Assembly: GCA_964344255.1 (NCBI GenBank)
Contig: CAYFMQ010000003.1
Coordinates: forward strand, 186,001 to 250,000
Source of the DNA: JAJFIE01 sp964344255
GTDB taxonomy: Bacteria; Pseudomonadota; Alphaproteobacteria; Rhodospirillales; Casp-alpha2
DNA length: 64,000 nucleotides
Direction: 5' to 3'
Part shown: positions 50,741 to 60,477 of the stretch, piece by piece
Layout of the letters: each line of letters opens with the position of its first letter
Position numbering within the stretch: position 1 is the stretch's first letter
Translations under genes and position numbers: made by a program
Notes under the pieces: model-generated
The model's database searches: none
What the model saw: the letters and a program-made list of their open reading frames with translations, nothing else
What the model was told of the DNA's origin: nothing

Positions 50741-51631
50741 ATGCCTCTGGCTTCAATGACAGGTTTCGCCCGCGGGGAAGGCGAATACGACAACACTTCC
50801 TGGGTTTGGGAAATCAAGAGCGTAAACGGCAAGGGGCTCGATAACCGATGCCGATTGCCGAACGGTCTTGAGCGGCTGGAACCTCTTGTTCGCGAAGCCA
50901 TCCAGAAACGTTTCAAGCGGGGTAATTTCTCGGTCAATCTGTCGCTTGCGAAACAGGCTGGCGATAGCGGCTACCGGATCAATTGGGACGTGCTGGACAA
51001 GGCCATTGCGGCCGTGCCGGAAGTCATGACCAAATGCTCCGATGCGGCGCCGCCCAGCGTCGACGGATTGCTCGGACTGCGGGGCGTCATCGAGGCCTCG
51101 GAAGAGGAAACGGACGAAGAGGCAGCTGCCGCGCTTGAAGCCGAAATTCTGTCATCCCTGGAAACGGTGTTGGAGGCCCTGCTGAAAGCACGCCATAGCG
51201 AAGGCAGCCAGCTTCTGGTCTTCCTCACAGGCCAAGTGGACGCCATAGAGGCCCTGCAGGCGAAGGCCGTCTCCGAGGCGTCCAGGCTGAAAGACATCCT
51301 TCAGGAGAGGATCAAACAGGGTGTTGAGGAATTGATGAATGAATCGCCACCCTTGTCCGAGGACAGGTTGGCCCAGGAATTGGCGGTGTTGTTCACGAAG
51401 GCCGATGTTTCCGAAGAACTGGACCGCCTGGGCGCCCATTGTAAGGCGGCCAGGGAACTACTGTCCCAGGAAGGCGCCATCGGCCGCAAGTTCGATTTTC
51501 TCTGTCAGGAGTTCAACCGCGAGGCCAACACGCTCTGTTCAAAGGCCATGATGCCGGAATTGACAACCATCGGCCTGGAACTGAAAGTCATTATCGACCA
51601 AATGCGCGAACAGGTGCAGAATGTGGAATGA
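50741..51631 (+). CDS. yicC: YicC family endoribonuclease
   Basis: 296 residues. SMTGFARGEGEYDNTSWVWEIKSVNGKGLD at the N-terminus and IGRKFDFLCQEFNREANTLCSKA near the C-terminus are the two YicC signatures (YicC_N and DUF1732). YicC degrades RNA such as RyhB in E. coli. Next gene is gmk, the classical partner. Confidence 0.95.
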   Translation: MPLASMTGFARGEGEYDNTSWVWEIKSVNGKGLDNRCRLPNGLERLEPLVREAIQKRFKRGNFSVNLSLAKQAGDSGYRINWDVLDKAIAAVPEVMTKCSDAAPPSVDGLLGLRGVIEASEEETDEEAAAALEAEILSSLETVLEALLKARHSEGSQLLVFLTGQVDAIEALQAKAVSEASRLKDILQERIKQGVEELMNESPPLSEDRLAQELAVLFTKADVSEELDRLGAHCKAARELLSQEGAIGRKFDFLCQEFNREANTLCSKAMMPELTTIGLELKVIIDQMREQVQNVE

Positions 51632-51663
51632 CGCACGATGAGTGTGGGTTAGGGAAATAAGGT

Positions 51664-52299
51664 ATGTCTTCATCAATCGAACGTCGCGGCTTGATGCTGG
51701 TCCTTTCATCGCCTTCGGGTGCAGGCAAGTCGACCATCGCCAAGGCGATCCTGGAGGATGATGAAAAACTGACCATGTCCGTTTCCGCCACGACTCGCGA
51801 ACCCCGTCGCGGCGAGGTGGAGGGCGAGCACTATTTTTTCCTGAGCACCGAGAAGTTCGAGGAAATGGTCGACGCCGATGAGTTTCTCGAACACGCAACG
51901 GTCTTCGGCAATTCCTACGGCACGCCCAAAGCGCCGGTCGAAGCGGCGCTGGAAGAGGGGCGGGATGTGCTGTTCGATGTGGACTGGCAGGGCGCCCAGG
52001 AAATCCAGCAGTATGCCCATGACGATCTGGTTTCGATTTTTATCCTGCCGCCGTCGGTGGAAGAGCTGGAACGCCGCCTGTTTTCCAGGGCGCAGGACTC
52101 AGAAGAGATCGTGCGCGGACGCATGGCCAAGGCGACGGCGGAAATGAGCCATTGGGATGCCTATGAGTACGTCATCGTCAATCAGGACATCGAAGAAAGC
52201 GTGAGCAACGTCAAGGCCATCCTCAAAGCGGAACGGCTGAAACGCCGGCGGCAAAAAGGCATGCTGGAATTCGTCCGCAGCCTTGGCGTGGGACAATAA
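51664..52299 (+). CDS. gmk: Guanylate kinase
   Basis: 211 residues. P-loop SSPSGAGKST (15-24), SVSATTREPRRGEVEGEHYFF (GMP site), and DVDWQGAQEI in the core. Converts GMP to GDP. Start ATG 51664. Convergent with rsmA, 8 bases away. Confidence 0.97.
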   Translation: MSSSIERRGLMLVLSSPSGAGKSTIAKAILEDDEKLTMSVSATTREPRRGEVEGEHYFFLSTEKFEEMVDADEFLEHATVFGNSYGTPKAPVEAALEEGRDVLFDVDWQGAQEIQQYAHDDLVSIFILPPSVEELERRLFSRAQDSEEIVRGRMAKATAEMSHWDAYEYVIVNQDIEESVSNVKAILKAERLKRRRQKGMLEFVRSLGVGQ

Positions 52300-52307
52300 C
52301 GGGCGGG

Positions 52308-53144
52308 CTAACGGTCCTCCGACCCTTTTAACCGGTGCGCTTCCGCCAACCTGCAAAAGGTTTCAACGGACAGGTTTTCCGCCCTGAGGGTCGGGTCAAT
52401 TCCCAGTTCTTCCTGATCAAGCCCCAACCCTTTCAGGCTGGTGCGCAGCATTTTACGCCGTTGACCGAAGGCTGCTGCCGTGACGGTCTCCAGGCTGCCC
52501 CATGTTGCGGGCGCCAGGGGGTTAGGGCGGGGTGTCAGTGTGACTACGGTGGACATAACCTTGGGCGGCGGGGTGAAAGCCTGTGGCGGCACATTGAATT
52601 CAGGATGCACGTCACACAGCCATTGGGACATGACCGACAGGCGGCCATAGGCCTTGGCGCCAGGCAAGGCGCACAGCCGGTCTGCAACTTCACGCTGGAA
52701 CATGCAGGTCATGGAGATGACATCGTCAATCTGACGTAGCCACTTCAGAAGCAATGGCGTTGCAATGTTATAGGGAAGGTTGGCAACGATCCGACGAGGA
52801 CCTTCACCGAGGGCCGCGATGTCGAGTTCCAGGGCGTCGGCTTCGATCAGGTGCAGGCGTCCGTCTGCGGCGGCGGCCAGGTCTTGCAGCGCCTCGATAC
52901 AGCGGCTGTCGCGTTCGATGGCGAAGACGTTTCTTGCTCCCTCGTTCAGAAGGGCGCGGGTCAGTCCGCCGGGGCCGGGCCCGATCTCGATAACGTCAAC
53001 ATCGTGCAGGCTGCCTGCCGAACGGGCGATCCGGCTGGTCAGGTTTAGATCCAGCAGGAAGTTCTGACCCAGGGACTTCCTGGCGCGCAGGCTATAACTG
53101 GATATGACGTCGCGGAGCGGCGGCAGGGTGTCGAGATCAGGCAT
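52308..53144 (-). CDS. rsmA: 16S rRNA dimethyladenosine transferase RsmA (KsgA)
   Basis: 278 residues from ATG 53144, which starts 5 bases before the pdxA stop; the frame itself reaches 53180. SLGQNFLLD, SAM loop VIEIGPGPGGLTRALL and NLPYNIATPLLLKWL are diagnostic. Dimethylates A1518 and A1519. Last gene of lptG-lptD-surA-pdxA-rsmA. Confidence 0.96.
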   Translation of the reverse strand: MPDLDTLPPLRDVISSYSLRARKSLGQNFLLDLNLTSRIARSAGSLHDVDVIEIGPGPGGLTRALLNEGARNVFAIERDSRCIEALQDLAAAADGRLHLIEADALELDIAALGEGPRRIVANLPYNIATPLLLKWLRQIDDVISMTCMFQREVADRLCALPGAKAYGRLSVMSQWLCDVHPEFNVPPQAFTPPPKVMSTVVTLTPRPNPLAPATWGSLETVTAAAFGQRRKMLRTSLKGLGLDQEELGIDPTLRAENLSVETFCRLAEAHRLKGSEDR

Positions 53145-54174
53145 TCTCAACGCTCTCAGACAATGCCCTGTTGGCGGCAATCATGCGGGCCATTTTAAGC
53201 GCACATATCATGCTTTGCGGGTCGGCTTCTCCCTTGGCTGCAATATCGAGCGCCGTGCCGTGATCCGGCGACGTCCTGACGATTGGCAGTCCCAGCGTTA
53301 CGTTAACGGCTTCATCCACGGCCAGCGCCTTGATCGGGATCAGCGCCTGATCATGATAATGGCACATGGCTGCGTCGTACCCCGCCCGCGCCCGTGGCGT
53401 GAACAGGGCATCTGGCGGAACGGGGCCTGTCACGTCCAGCCCTTCGTCTTTCAGCAACTGAATGGCGGGCTCGATGATGTCCTTTTCCTCGCTGCCAAGT
53501 GTGCCTTCCTCGCCGGCATGGGGGTTTAGTCCGGCAATGGCTATTCCTGGATTATCGATGCCGAAATCCCGAACAAGGGCATTTGCCGCTATGCGCGTGC
53601 AATTGATGATGTCATCGCGATTAATGCCGGAAATGGCGGATGCAAGGGGCTGGTGGATGGTAATGGGAACGACCCTCAGGCTGTCTGTGGCTAGCATCAT
53701 GACCGGAGGCTGTCCGCCGGCGAGGTGAGCAATGAATTCCGTATGGCCCGGAAAATCGAAGCCGGCGTCGTATAGGGCTTTTTTCTGAATCGGGTTCGTG
53801 ACAACACCTGAAACCCTGTTCCCTAGAGCAAAGGACACAGCCAGCTCAATCGATTTACAAACGGCGCTAGAATGTTTGGGGTCGGGTGTGCCGGGATTGA
53901 AGGGTATTTCCTGTCCCACATCCAGCACAGGCAGGGCGTCTGGGAAGATATCGGAAGCCTGTTCGGGATCGTTGATGGTCTTCATCGGTACAGGCAGATT
54001 CAATATCTCTGTTATGCGTGTTAGGCGCGATTGACTGTCGATGACGAAAAAAGGCGCCGCATGGATCTCCCGTTGAAGCCACGACTTCAGCGTCAGTTCG
54101 CCGCCAATTCCAGCTGGTTCACCCATGGTTACGGCGAGTAACCCCGGAGGATGCATGTATGAATACCCTGGCAT
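53137..54174 (-). CDS. pdxA: 4-hydroxythreonine-4-phosphate dehydrogenase PdxA
   Basis: 345 residues. LLAVTMGEPAGIGGELTLK at the start; GVVTNPIQKKALYDAGFDFPGHTEFIA, AGLNPHAGEEGTLGSEEKDIIEPAI and AMCHYHDQALIPIKAL carry the metal-binding His/Asp residues. Step of vitamin B6 synthesis. A Met six residues on is another possible start. Five bases after surA. Confidence 0.95.
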   Translation of the reverse strand: MPGYSYMHPPGLLAVTMGEPAGIGGELTLKSWLQREIHAAPFFVIDSQSRLTRITEILNLPVPMKTINDPEQASDIFPDALPVLDVGQEIPFNPGTPDPKHSSAVCKSIELAVSFALGNRVSGVVTNPIQKKALYDAGFDFPGHTEFIAHLAGGQPPVMMLATDSLRVVPITIHQPLASAISGINRDDIINCTRIAANALVRDFGIDNPGIAIAGLNPHAGEEGTLGSEEKDIIEPAIQLLKDEGLDVTGPVPPDALFTPRARAGYDAAMCHYHDQALIPIKALAVDEAVNVTLGLPIVRTSPDHGTALDIAAKGEADPQSMICALKMARMIAANRALSESVENA

Positions 54175-54179
54175 GAGAC

Positions 54180-55475
54180 TTATCTGATTTCGATGAAGGC
54201 GTTCCGCCGGAGTTCCCGAATTTCCTGGCGGGCGTAGACAGCCAGCCGTTCGTTCAGGATTTTCAACCTGATGTCTTCACTGTCGATTGACGTATCGGGA
54301 ACCGGAAGGTCCTCCCTCTCGCAAACCATCAAGACGATGATGCCTTCAGCTGTGCGAATAGGCGCGCTTGATGTTCCGACAGGCAATGTTGCGATGGCGT
54401 TCTGGAGATTTGGCGGCAATCTCAAAAGCGATACCTCCCCCATGCCCCCGGACAAGGGAGAACCGGATTCTTTTCCGACCTTTTCAAAAGCTTCGCAATT
54501 GGAAACATTCTCCGTCAGCTTGCGGGCTGTCTGTGTATATGACTGAACCGTGCTATCGGGAGAATCACCTGGCAGGGGGAGATGAAACTGGCTTAGTTTG
54601 AGGGTGGCGTCAGGTTTTGGGGTTTCTGTGCCGGTTCTGACTTCCTGTAATTTGATAATGACAAAACCAGTCGGAATCCGTATCGGCCTGGTTATCTGGC
54701 CTGGGCGCAACGCCAGGACGGCTGAGCGAATTTCCTGGGGAATCTGGTCTTGTCTGAGCCACCCCGCCTCGCCGCCACGCTGAGCTGAAGGGCTTTGAGA
54801 AAATGAACGGGCAAGCGATGCGAAGTCTGCGCCAGCAAGGATTTGCTGTTCAAGATTAAGAGCTTCCTGATTGGCCCGTGGTAAATCTTCCGGGTTATCT
54901 GCAGTAAGAATGATTTCTGCAATTCTGTAACGCGGTTGATTCCTTGCCTGCTCCTCTGCCGCTACGGCAGCAGCAATTTCTTCCTCGGTAATAAGCACAC
55001 GGTCGCGGTGTTTGATGCCAATGATTTGTGACCAGGCTATTTCCGATCGAATTTGCTCAATCAACGTCGTTGGGTCGATGCCGTTTCTTTCAATTATGTC
55101 GATCAAAGTGTTGGGCTGTAAACGATTTCGCTGCTCGATCATTTTCAGGGCGTTGTCTATATCATCCTGGTTGATGGATATGCCGAGATTTTCAGCTTCG
55201 ATAAGTTTCAGTTTTTCATCAATCAGGGTCCGTAACGTGTTTGGAGCAAGAGACTGATAGGTCTCCTGGGTTTTGGGAAGCCTGGACATCAGGATGATCA
55301 GTTGCAGACGCGCCTGAAGATCATATGCTGAAATGACCTCTTCATTCACAACGGCGGCAATGCGCAGGGATTCCTGGGCGCGTACCGACCCGGTCTGAAT
55401 GACAGAAAGCGCAAATACTATTAAAACGCATGAATAAACCCGGTATCGGAGGGATGGCTTTCTTGCGCACTTCAT
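54180..55475 (-). CDS. surA: SurA-type periplasmic chaperone/peptidyl-prolyl isomerase
   Basis: 431 residues. Signal peptide about 1-35 (RYRVYSCVLIVFALSVIQTGSVRAQE). N-terminal SurA chaperone part, VNEEVISAYDLQARLQ, then one clear parvulin domain (RYRIAEIILTADNPEDL, SQSPSAQRGGEAGWLRQDQIP, GQITRPIRIPTGFVIIKLQE) and a second weaker one near LSQFHLPLPGD to SSAPIRTAEGIIVLMVCE. Helps outer-membrane proteins fold, fitting its place after lptD. Confidence 0.92.
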   Translation of the reverse strand: MKCARKPSLRYRVYSCVLIVFALSVIQTGSVRAQESLRIAAVVNEEVISAYDLQARLQLIILMSRLPKTQETYQSLAPNTLRTLIDEKLKLIEAENLGISINQDDIDNALKMIEQRNRLQPNTLIDIIERNGIDPTTLIEQIRSEIAWSQIIGIKHRDRVLITEEEIAAAVAAEEQARNQPRYRIAEIILTADNPEDLPRANQEALNLEQQILAGADFASLARSFSQSPSAQRGGEAGWLRQDQIPQEIRSAVLALRPGQITRPIRIPTGFVIIKLQEVRTGTETPKPDATLKLSQFHLPLPGDSPDSTVQSYTQTARKLTENVSNCEAFEKVGKESGSPLSGGMGEVSLLRLPPNLQNAIATLPVGTSSAPIRTAEGIIVLMVCEREDLPVPDTSIDSEDIRLKILNERLAVYARQEIRELRRNAFIEIR

Positions 55476-55490
55476 GAGGAAAAGGTTTCC

Positions 55491-57635
55491 CTAGAACACA
55501 TTGGTCGACAAACCGCCCAGGGTTTTGAAGTTGATTGTGAACAAAATCGTGTTGTCCGGCTCAAGGTCACGGTCTTTGAATAACGTTCTGGAAAAGGATG
55601 TATTGAAAACAAGGCATTCATCTTCATATGTAAGCCCTAAATTGATGCTGCGCGTGTCCTCATCTGCAATATCATACTGCATAGAACCGGCTGCCCGCCA
55701 AAATTTATCAATTTGTGATTTGAAGCCCAGATTAAGGTCTTCCCGTCCACCGAACTCACTGTCTTCCTGGCGTGCAAAAAACAGATATCTGGCATTGAAC
55801 GTGAAGAGCGGCGCGCCGGCACTAATGTTGATTTCACTCCGTTTAATTTCACCGCTGGATTTGCCGATCCGGGAACGGTAAGTCAGATTCATATAATTGC
55901 TAGGCTCAATTTCCAGCTTTGCGACGACGTCAGAAAGGTTGTTCTCCAAGCCACTGTTTTCGGGGAACAAATTATCCTTTCTGAAACGGTAGCTTTGCCC
56001 GATGAAAGCGGTTGTTTTGCCTTTGCCGTAAACGCCCCAATGCATACCATAATCAACACGGGTGCCATTCTCCACTCTGTCGTGCCCGGCTAATTTGCTG
56101 TTGCCGAATAAGTGGGTTTCGTCAAATTCGAACTCCTGGCTGTCCTCATTGGGAATTTCCGACGGGTTGCTGCCATTTGGAGCCATGATAAGGCTTACTT
56201 TGGGTTCTATGATCTGCGTAATATTGCCGTCGCCCTTTGAGTAGGGCTTGCTCCAGTCAAGCTGAGCCTGAGGGAAAACTCTTCCTGTCACGTCATCTGA
56301 TGGGTTGTTGTTGCCGGGAACGGTATGGTCTTGCACGAAGTACAGGTCCGTATCCAGAGTAAGGGCCAGCCTGTAAACATCCCCGGAATTGGATATGTGG
56401 TTGGATTCCCAGCCGGGAGTCAGGGAAAGGCGGTGGGAATCGACACCGTCATCACGCATAAGCGAAACATAGCTTGCATCCAGCATTGTATGCCCGCCAT
56501 AAGGGTCAGGTTCGCCGACATGCTGGAACGTTAACAAAGGCGCGATAAAAGGTATCTCGCTGTCATCTTCCCCAGCTTCCATGCTTTGGAAGTAAATTGT
56601 TTCGGCCCGCGCATAATTTCTTTTGCGGAAGCCTTCAATATACAAATCGTTCTTCAGAACCTGGTCGCTTCGGAATCCATACCGGCGTAAATAGGTGTCT
56701 TCCGATGAAGCCCAGGCATCAAACCCCCAGCGCCAAGTATGATCGATATCGAAACGGCCAGAGCCATCGACGTGCCCTAAAATTGTGCCGCTGTTGTCAA
56801 CAAGGCTGGCGATCATGTCAATTTCACCATCGTGAAATAAATGACGGTATTCACCGGACAAACCAGCCCCTTGGTCACCATAGTAGGCCGGTGTTACTGT
56901 AAGGTCGTTTTGGGGCGAGATGTTCCAGAAATAGGGTGTCTTTATTGTGGCCCCCAATTGCGTGGAACTGCCGAAAGTTGGCACCAGGAAACCGCTTTTT
57001 CTTTTAACGGTCGGATCCGGGTGCGACAGGTAGGGGGTGTAGAGAACGGGAATACCGGCGACCTCGAGCCAGGCGTCCGTGTATTCGACCGTTTGCTGTG
57101 ACTTGTCATGGAAAACCTTGACGGCTTTTAGTTGCCATAACGGCGGCCTTGACGGATCATCCTCGCACAAATCGCAGGGCGAATAGACAGCCTTGCGAAG
57201 GTCCATGTCTTCATTGGTTCGCCTGGCCCCGTTAGCGGCAATGCGTGAACGGTCGCTAAGGATAATCAGGATATTTTCAATAATGCCGTTTTTGAAATCG
57301 CCATCGATTTCAATATGTTCGGAAAAAATGACGTCTCCCAAAGGTTCCAACAGAACAATGTTGCCGCTTGCTGTCAGGACGTCCGATTTCTGGTTATAGC
57401 TGATCGTGTCGGCGGTCATGGTCCTGTCTTGATAGACAACCTCGACGTTTCCCCGGGCCGTAACGATGCCTAGTTCACGATCAACATCCATCTGATCCGC
57501 GCTGAAATTAATCTGCACCTCGTCGTCAGTCGTAGCCGCCGATACAACGCCCGGGAATGAGATCGCCATGCAGATAGTCAGTGCAATGACCAAAAAAAGA
57601 GGTGTCAAACAGGGACGTGGATAATACTGCGCCAT
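55491..57635 (-). CDS. lptD: LPS-assembly protein LptD
   Basis: 714 residues from ATG 57635, chosen because a normal signal peptide then begins (MAQYYPRPCLTPLFLVIAL, cleaved near VVSAA) and the start lies just after the lptG stop. The N-terminal OstA/LptA-like domain (QINFSADQMDVDRELGIVTARGNVEV) is followed by a long beta-barrel with many Tyr/Trp-rich strands, ending TFNFKTLGGLSTNVF-like at the C-terminal strand. Inserts LPS in the outer leaflet with LptE. Cysteines C191-region EDD pair (SPCDLCEDD) may form a disulfide. Confidence 0.93.
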   Translation of the reverse strand: MAQYYPRPCLTPLFLVIALTICMAISFPGVVSAATTDDEVQINFSADQMDVDRELGIVTARGNVEVVYQDRTMTADTISYNQKSDVLTASGNIVLLEPLGDVIFSEHIEIDGDFKNGIIENILIILSDRSRIAANGARRTNEDMDLRKAVYSPCDLCEDDPSRPPLWQLKAVKVFHDKSQQTVEYTDAWLEVAGIPVLYTPYLSHPDPTVKRKSGFLVPTFGSSTQLGATIKTPYFWNISPQNDLTVTPAYYGDQGAGLSGEYRHLFHDGEIDMIASLVDNSGTILGHVDGSGRFDIDHTWRWGFDAWASSEDTYLRRYGFRSDQVLKNDLYIEGFRKRNYARAETIYFQSMEAGEDDSEIPFIAPLLTFQHVGEPDPYGGHTMLDASYVSLMRDDGVDSHRLSLTPGWESNHISNSGDVYRLALTLDTDLYFVQDHTVPGNNNPSDDVTGRVFPQAQLDWSKPYSKGDGNITQIIEPKVSLIMAPNGSNPSEIPNEDSQEFEFDETHLFGNSKLAGHDRVENGTRVDYGMHWGVYGKGKTTAFIGQSYRFRKDNLFPENSGLENNLSDVVAKLEIEPSNYMNLTYRSRIGKSSGEIKRSEINISAGAPLFTFNARYLFFARQEDSEFGGREDLNLGFKSQIDKFWRAAGSMQYDIADEDTRSINLGLTYEDECLVFNTSFSRTLFKDRDLEPDNTILFTINFKTLGGLSTNVF

Positions 57636-57639
57636 TAGA

Positions 57640-58740
57640 TCATCCATCTTCCAGATGGAGGAGCATGGCAAGCCCCAGCAAGGTCGCGACGCCGGAGGGC
57701 GTCCAGGCCGCCATGATGACGGGAATATTGTCTGACTGGCCAAGGGCAAAAACGATATCGGAAAAGAAATACAGGATGAAACCGGTCAAAACGCCTCCGG
57801 TAATGACATACGTCGCCCCGCCGCGTCGGCTGTTGCGCAAGGTAAAGGTGGCGGCGATCAGGACCATCGCGCACATCAGCAGGGGCGAAGCAAGAAGTGC
57901 GTGAAGGTGAAGGCGGTGACGAATGGCGGAAAATCCGGATTCCTCCAGTTTTTCGACAAATCCGGGAAGCGACCAGAAAGACATGGTCTCCGGCGGCGCA
58001 AAACTGTCCTGGATGCTGATCGGCGTCAGTTCCGTTTCGAGCCACATGGTGTCTTCATATTCCGTGGCGGTTTCCGGTATCTGGATACGGGCCTTTTCTA
58101 TGCGCCAGAAACCATCTTCCAGCTTTGCCGATTCAGCATCGATCCTCTGATAAAACTGGTCTTTCCCCTGGTACTGGAAGACCGAAATATCATAGAGCGT
58201 GATATCTGAACCGGTTGTCAGGATCCTTGAAGCCCTGATGACGGCCTGGCCTTCTGTGTTGGCCTGCCTGAGCCAGATGCCGGATTGCCCAAGCGACAGA
58301 AGGCTCTGATTTCCTTTCAGAAGGATGGCTTCTTCCTTTTCGAACCGGCTCAGGCTGGCCGAGGCAAGCGGGTTGAGAATGGTCGTCATGACAACGCCAA
58401 GAAAAAAACCGACAACGATGACGGGAAGCAGGAACTGCCATGCCGAGATGCCGGCAGCGCGGGTTACAACCAGTTCATGGTGGCGCGCCAGCCGCCAAAA
58501 CGTCAGCATGCCTCCGAATAATGCGGCAAATGGAAATACCTGCTGGCCCATATAGGGCAACTTCAACATGGCCATTTCCATGATCTTGCCGAGGGATGCG
58601 CCTTCGTGGTTATGCGTCCGCCGCAAAAGCTCCACGGTGTCGAAAAGCAACACGATCATGAGGATAATGAACAACAGGCTCAGAAATCCCCAGAAAAACT
58701 GCTTTCCGATATAAATGGACAGTGTCGTCGACAGGCGCAT
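57640..58740 (-). CDS. lptG: LPS export permease LptG
   Basis: 366 residues of the YjgP/YjgQ family: three N-terminal helices, a periplasmic jellyroll (residues about 150-265) and three C-terminal helices. MRLSTTLSIYIGKQFFWGFL at the start and LPYMGQQVFPFAALFGGMLTFWRLARHHELVVTRAAGIS are typical. Usually follows lptF; no lptF is found upstream, where 250 empty bases separate it from an oxidase gene, so lptF must be elsewhere. Confidence 0.9.
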   Translation of the reverse strand: MRLSTTLSIYIGKQFFWGFLSLLFIILMIVLLFDTVELLRRTHNHEGASLGKIMEMAMLKLPYMGQQVFPFAALFGGMLTFWRLARHHELVVTRAAGISAWQFLLPVIVVGFFLGVVMTTILNPLASASLSRFEKEEAILLKGNQSLLSLGQSGIWLRQANTEGQAVIRASRILTTGSDITLYDISVFQYQGKDQFYQRIDAESAKLEDGFWRIEKARIQIPETATEYEDTMWLETELTPISIQDSFAPPETMSFWSLPGFVEKLEESGFSAIRHRLHLHALLASPLLMCAMVLIAATFTLRNSRRGGATYVITGGVLTGFILYFFSDIVFALGQSDNIPVIMAAWTPSGVATLLGLAMLLHLEDG

Positions 58741-58991
58741 TAACCTGCATATCCTTCATCTAAAGATGGGTGGTTCCCGATGAAAGGCAAAATCTGATCA
58801 GAGATTTTACTGCCAAACCAACACATTCCAAGCATGCGCCGGATTCCTATTTGCTATTCTGACGCAAATGTTTTGCGTTCACCCGGCGAATCCAACACAG
58901 GAAACCACACCCTAAATTTGCGTCAAACTGGAAGAAAAAATGAAAAAAATCAAGGATTAAGGTTGTTTTATAACGTGATTTCGCATGCCGG
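58741..58991. other. Gap upstream of lptG
   Basis: 251 bases; holds the probable lptG promoter on the minus strand. I see no gene and no clear hairpin. Confidence 0.4.
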
Positions 58992-60410
58992 TTATGCGGT
59001 TTGTTCCGGGATGACTTTTCCGGGATTCATGATGCCCGCGGGATCAAGAGTCTGCTTGATCGAGCGCATCAGGGAAATGGCGGCTGGAGAGCCGTATTTC
59101 ACCAGTTCATCGCGCTTTAGACGCCCAAGACCGTGCTCGGCGCTAAAACTACCCCCCATCGACATGGCGATATCGTGGATGATCCGGTTGAAATCGTCCC
59201 ATTTGTCCAAAAATGCCGGACCGTCGCTTCCTTTTGGCAGCGTCAGGTTAAAATGCAGGTTACCGTCGCCCATGTGACCGAAATTGACGATCCGGACGCC
59301 TTCCATGGCGCCGGAAACCGCAGCCTCCGCCTGTTGAATGAAGTCCGGAATTCTCGAAACCGGGACCGAGATGTCATGCTTGATGCTGGCGCCTTCGATA
59401 ACCTGCGCTTCCGGGATGGCTTCCCGCAGCCGCCACAGATCGTCCGCCTGGGCGGTGCTTTCGGCAAAGACGGCGTCGACAATGGTTCCTTCTTCAAGGG
59501 CTTCGGACAAACAGGGCTCCAGAACGGCGCGAAGGTCGTCTTCCGCCCGGGAAGAGGTGAAGTCCAGCAGGGCGTAATAGGGATAAGGCTTGCCAAAGGG
59601 GTTCCTGACTTCGGGGATGTTTTGGCTGACCAGCTCCATGGCCATGGCGTTGATGATCTCGAACGCCGTCAGGTTATCGCCGCCCCTGTTGCGGATGCGG
59701 GTGTAGAATGCCAGAAGGTCCTCAACCGAGGAAACGGCGGCCATGACCGTTTGGCGCGCTTGGGGGTAGGGATACAGCTTCAGGACCGCACCGGTGATCA
59801 CCCCGAGCGTTCCTTCCGAGCCGATGAACAGGTGCTTGAGATCGTAGCCTGTATTGTCTTTCCTCAGCGCTTTCAGCCCATCCCATATCTCGCCCGAGGG
59901 TAGGACAACCTCCAGCCCTAGGGCCAGGTCGCGGGCATTTCCGTAGCGCAGGACACCAACACCGCCGGCGTTGGTGGCGAGGTTACCGCCTATGCGGCAC
60001 GTGCCCTCGGCGCCGAGGCTCAAGGGAAAGTACAACCCGGCTTCAGTCGCCCTGTCCTGAATGTCGGCCAGGATGCATCCGGCGTCCACGGTCATGGTCT
60101 GGTTTGCCGTATCCAGTTCCCGGATACGGTTGAGGCGCTTGGTCGATAGGACGATGCCGCCGTTGGGTACGCCGCCACCGACCAATCCCGTATTGCCGCC
60201 GTGGGGCACGACAGAAGTTCTGGTATCGGAGCAAATTTTGAGGATGGCGGAGACCTGTTCCGTGCTGTCCGGTATGGCGACGCCCAGGCAACTGCCGCGC
60301 CACAACCCGCGCCATTCCGTCACATAAGGCTCAAGCTGATCTGACTCCTCCAGCCAGCCCTTGGGGCCGAGCAAGTCCTGAAGACGGGATTTAAGCTCAG
60401 AGTCTGTCAT
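58992..60410 (-). CDS. FAD-linked oxidase, GlcD/D-2-hydroxyacid dehydrogenase type
   Basis: 472 residues. N-terminal FAD-binding PCMH domain (VVPHGGNTGLVGGGVPNGGIVLSTKRLNRI, GAEGTCRIGGNLATNAGGVGVLRYGN), then the FAD-oxidase C-terminal domain (FGHMGDGNLHFNL, FSAEHGLGRLKRDEL). Fits D-2-hydroxyglutarate or D-lactate dehydrogenases. Electron acceptor unknown. Start ATG 60410. Confidence 0.9.
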   Translation of the reverse strand: MTDSELKSRLQDLLGPKGWLEESDQLEPYVTEWRGLWRGSCLGVAIPDSTEQVSAILKICSDTRTSVVPHGGNTGLVGGGVPNGGIVLSTKRLNRIRELDTANQTMTVDAGCILADIQDRATEAGLYFPLSLGAEGTCRIGGNLATNAGGVGVLRYGNARDLALGLEVVLPSGEIWDGLKALRKDNTGYDLKHLFIGSEGTLGVITGAVLKLYPYPQARQTVMAAVSSVEDLLAFYTRIRNRGGDNLTAFEIINAMAMELVSQNIPEVRNPFGKPYPYYALLDFTSSRAEDDLRAVLEPCLSEALEEGTIVDAVFAESTAQADDLWRLREAIPEAQVIEGASIKHDISVPVSRIPDFIQQAEAAVSGAMEGVRIVNFGHMGDGNLHFNLTLPKGSDGPAFLDKWDDFNRIIHDIAMSMGGSFSAEHGLGRLKRDELVKYGSPAAISLMRSIKQTLDPAGIMNPGKVIPEQTA

Positions 60411-60477
60411 GGGCGGTAAGACTTTCCAACCTGATCGGGAATCCTGCCTTCATGTTAGACGGATAGTGACCCGGATT

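Noticed and set aside
58834..59277. Open frame of 147 codons upstream of lptG
   Set aside because: Half of it is antisense to the FAD oxidase; no ribosome site and no resemblance to lptF.
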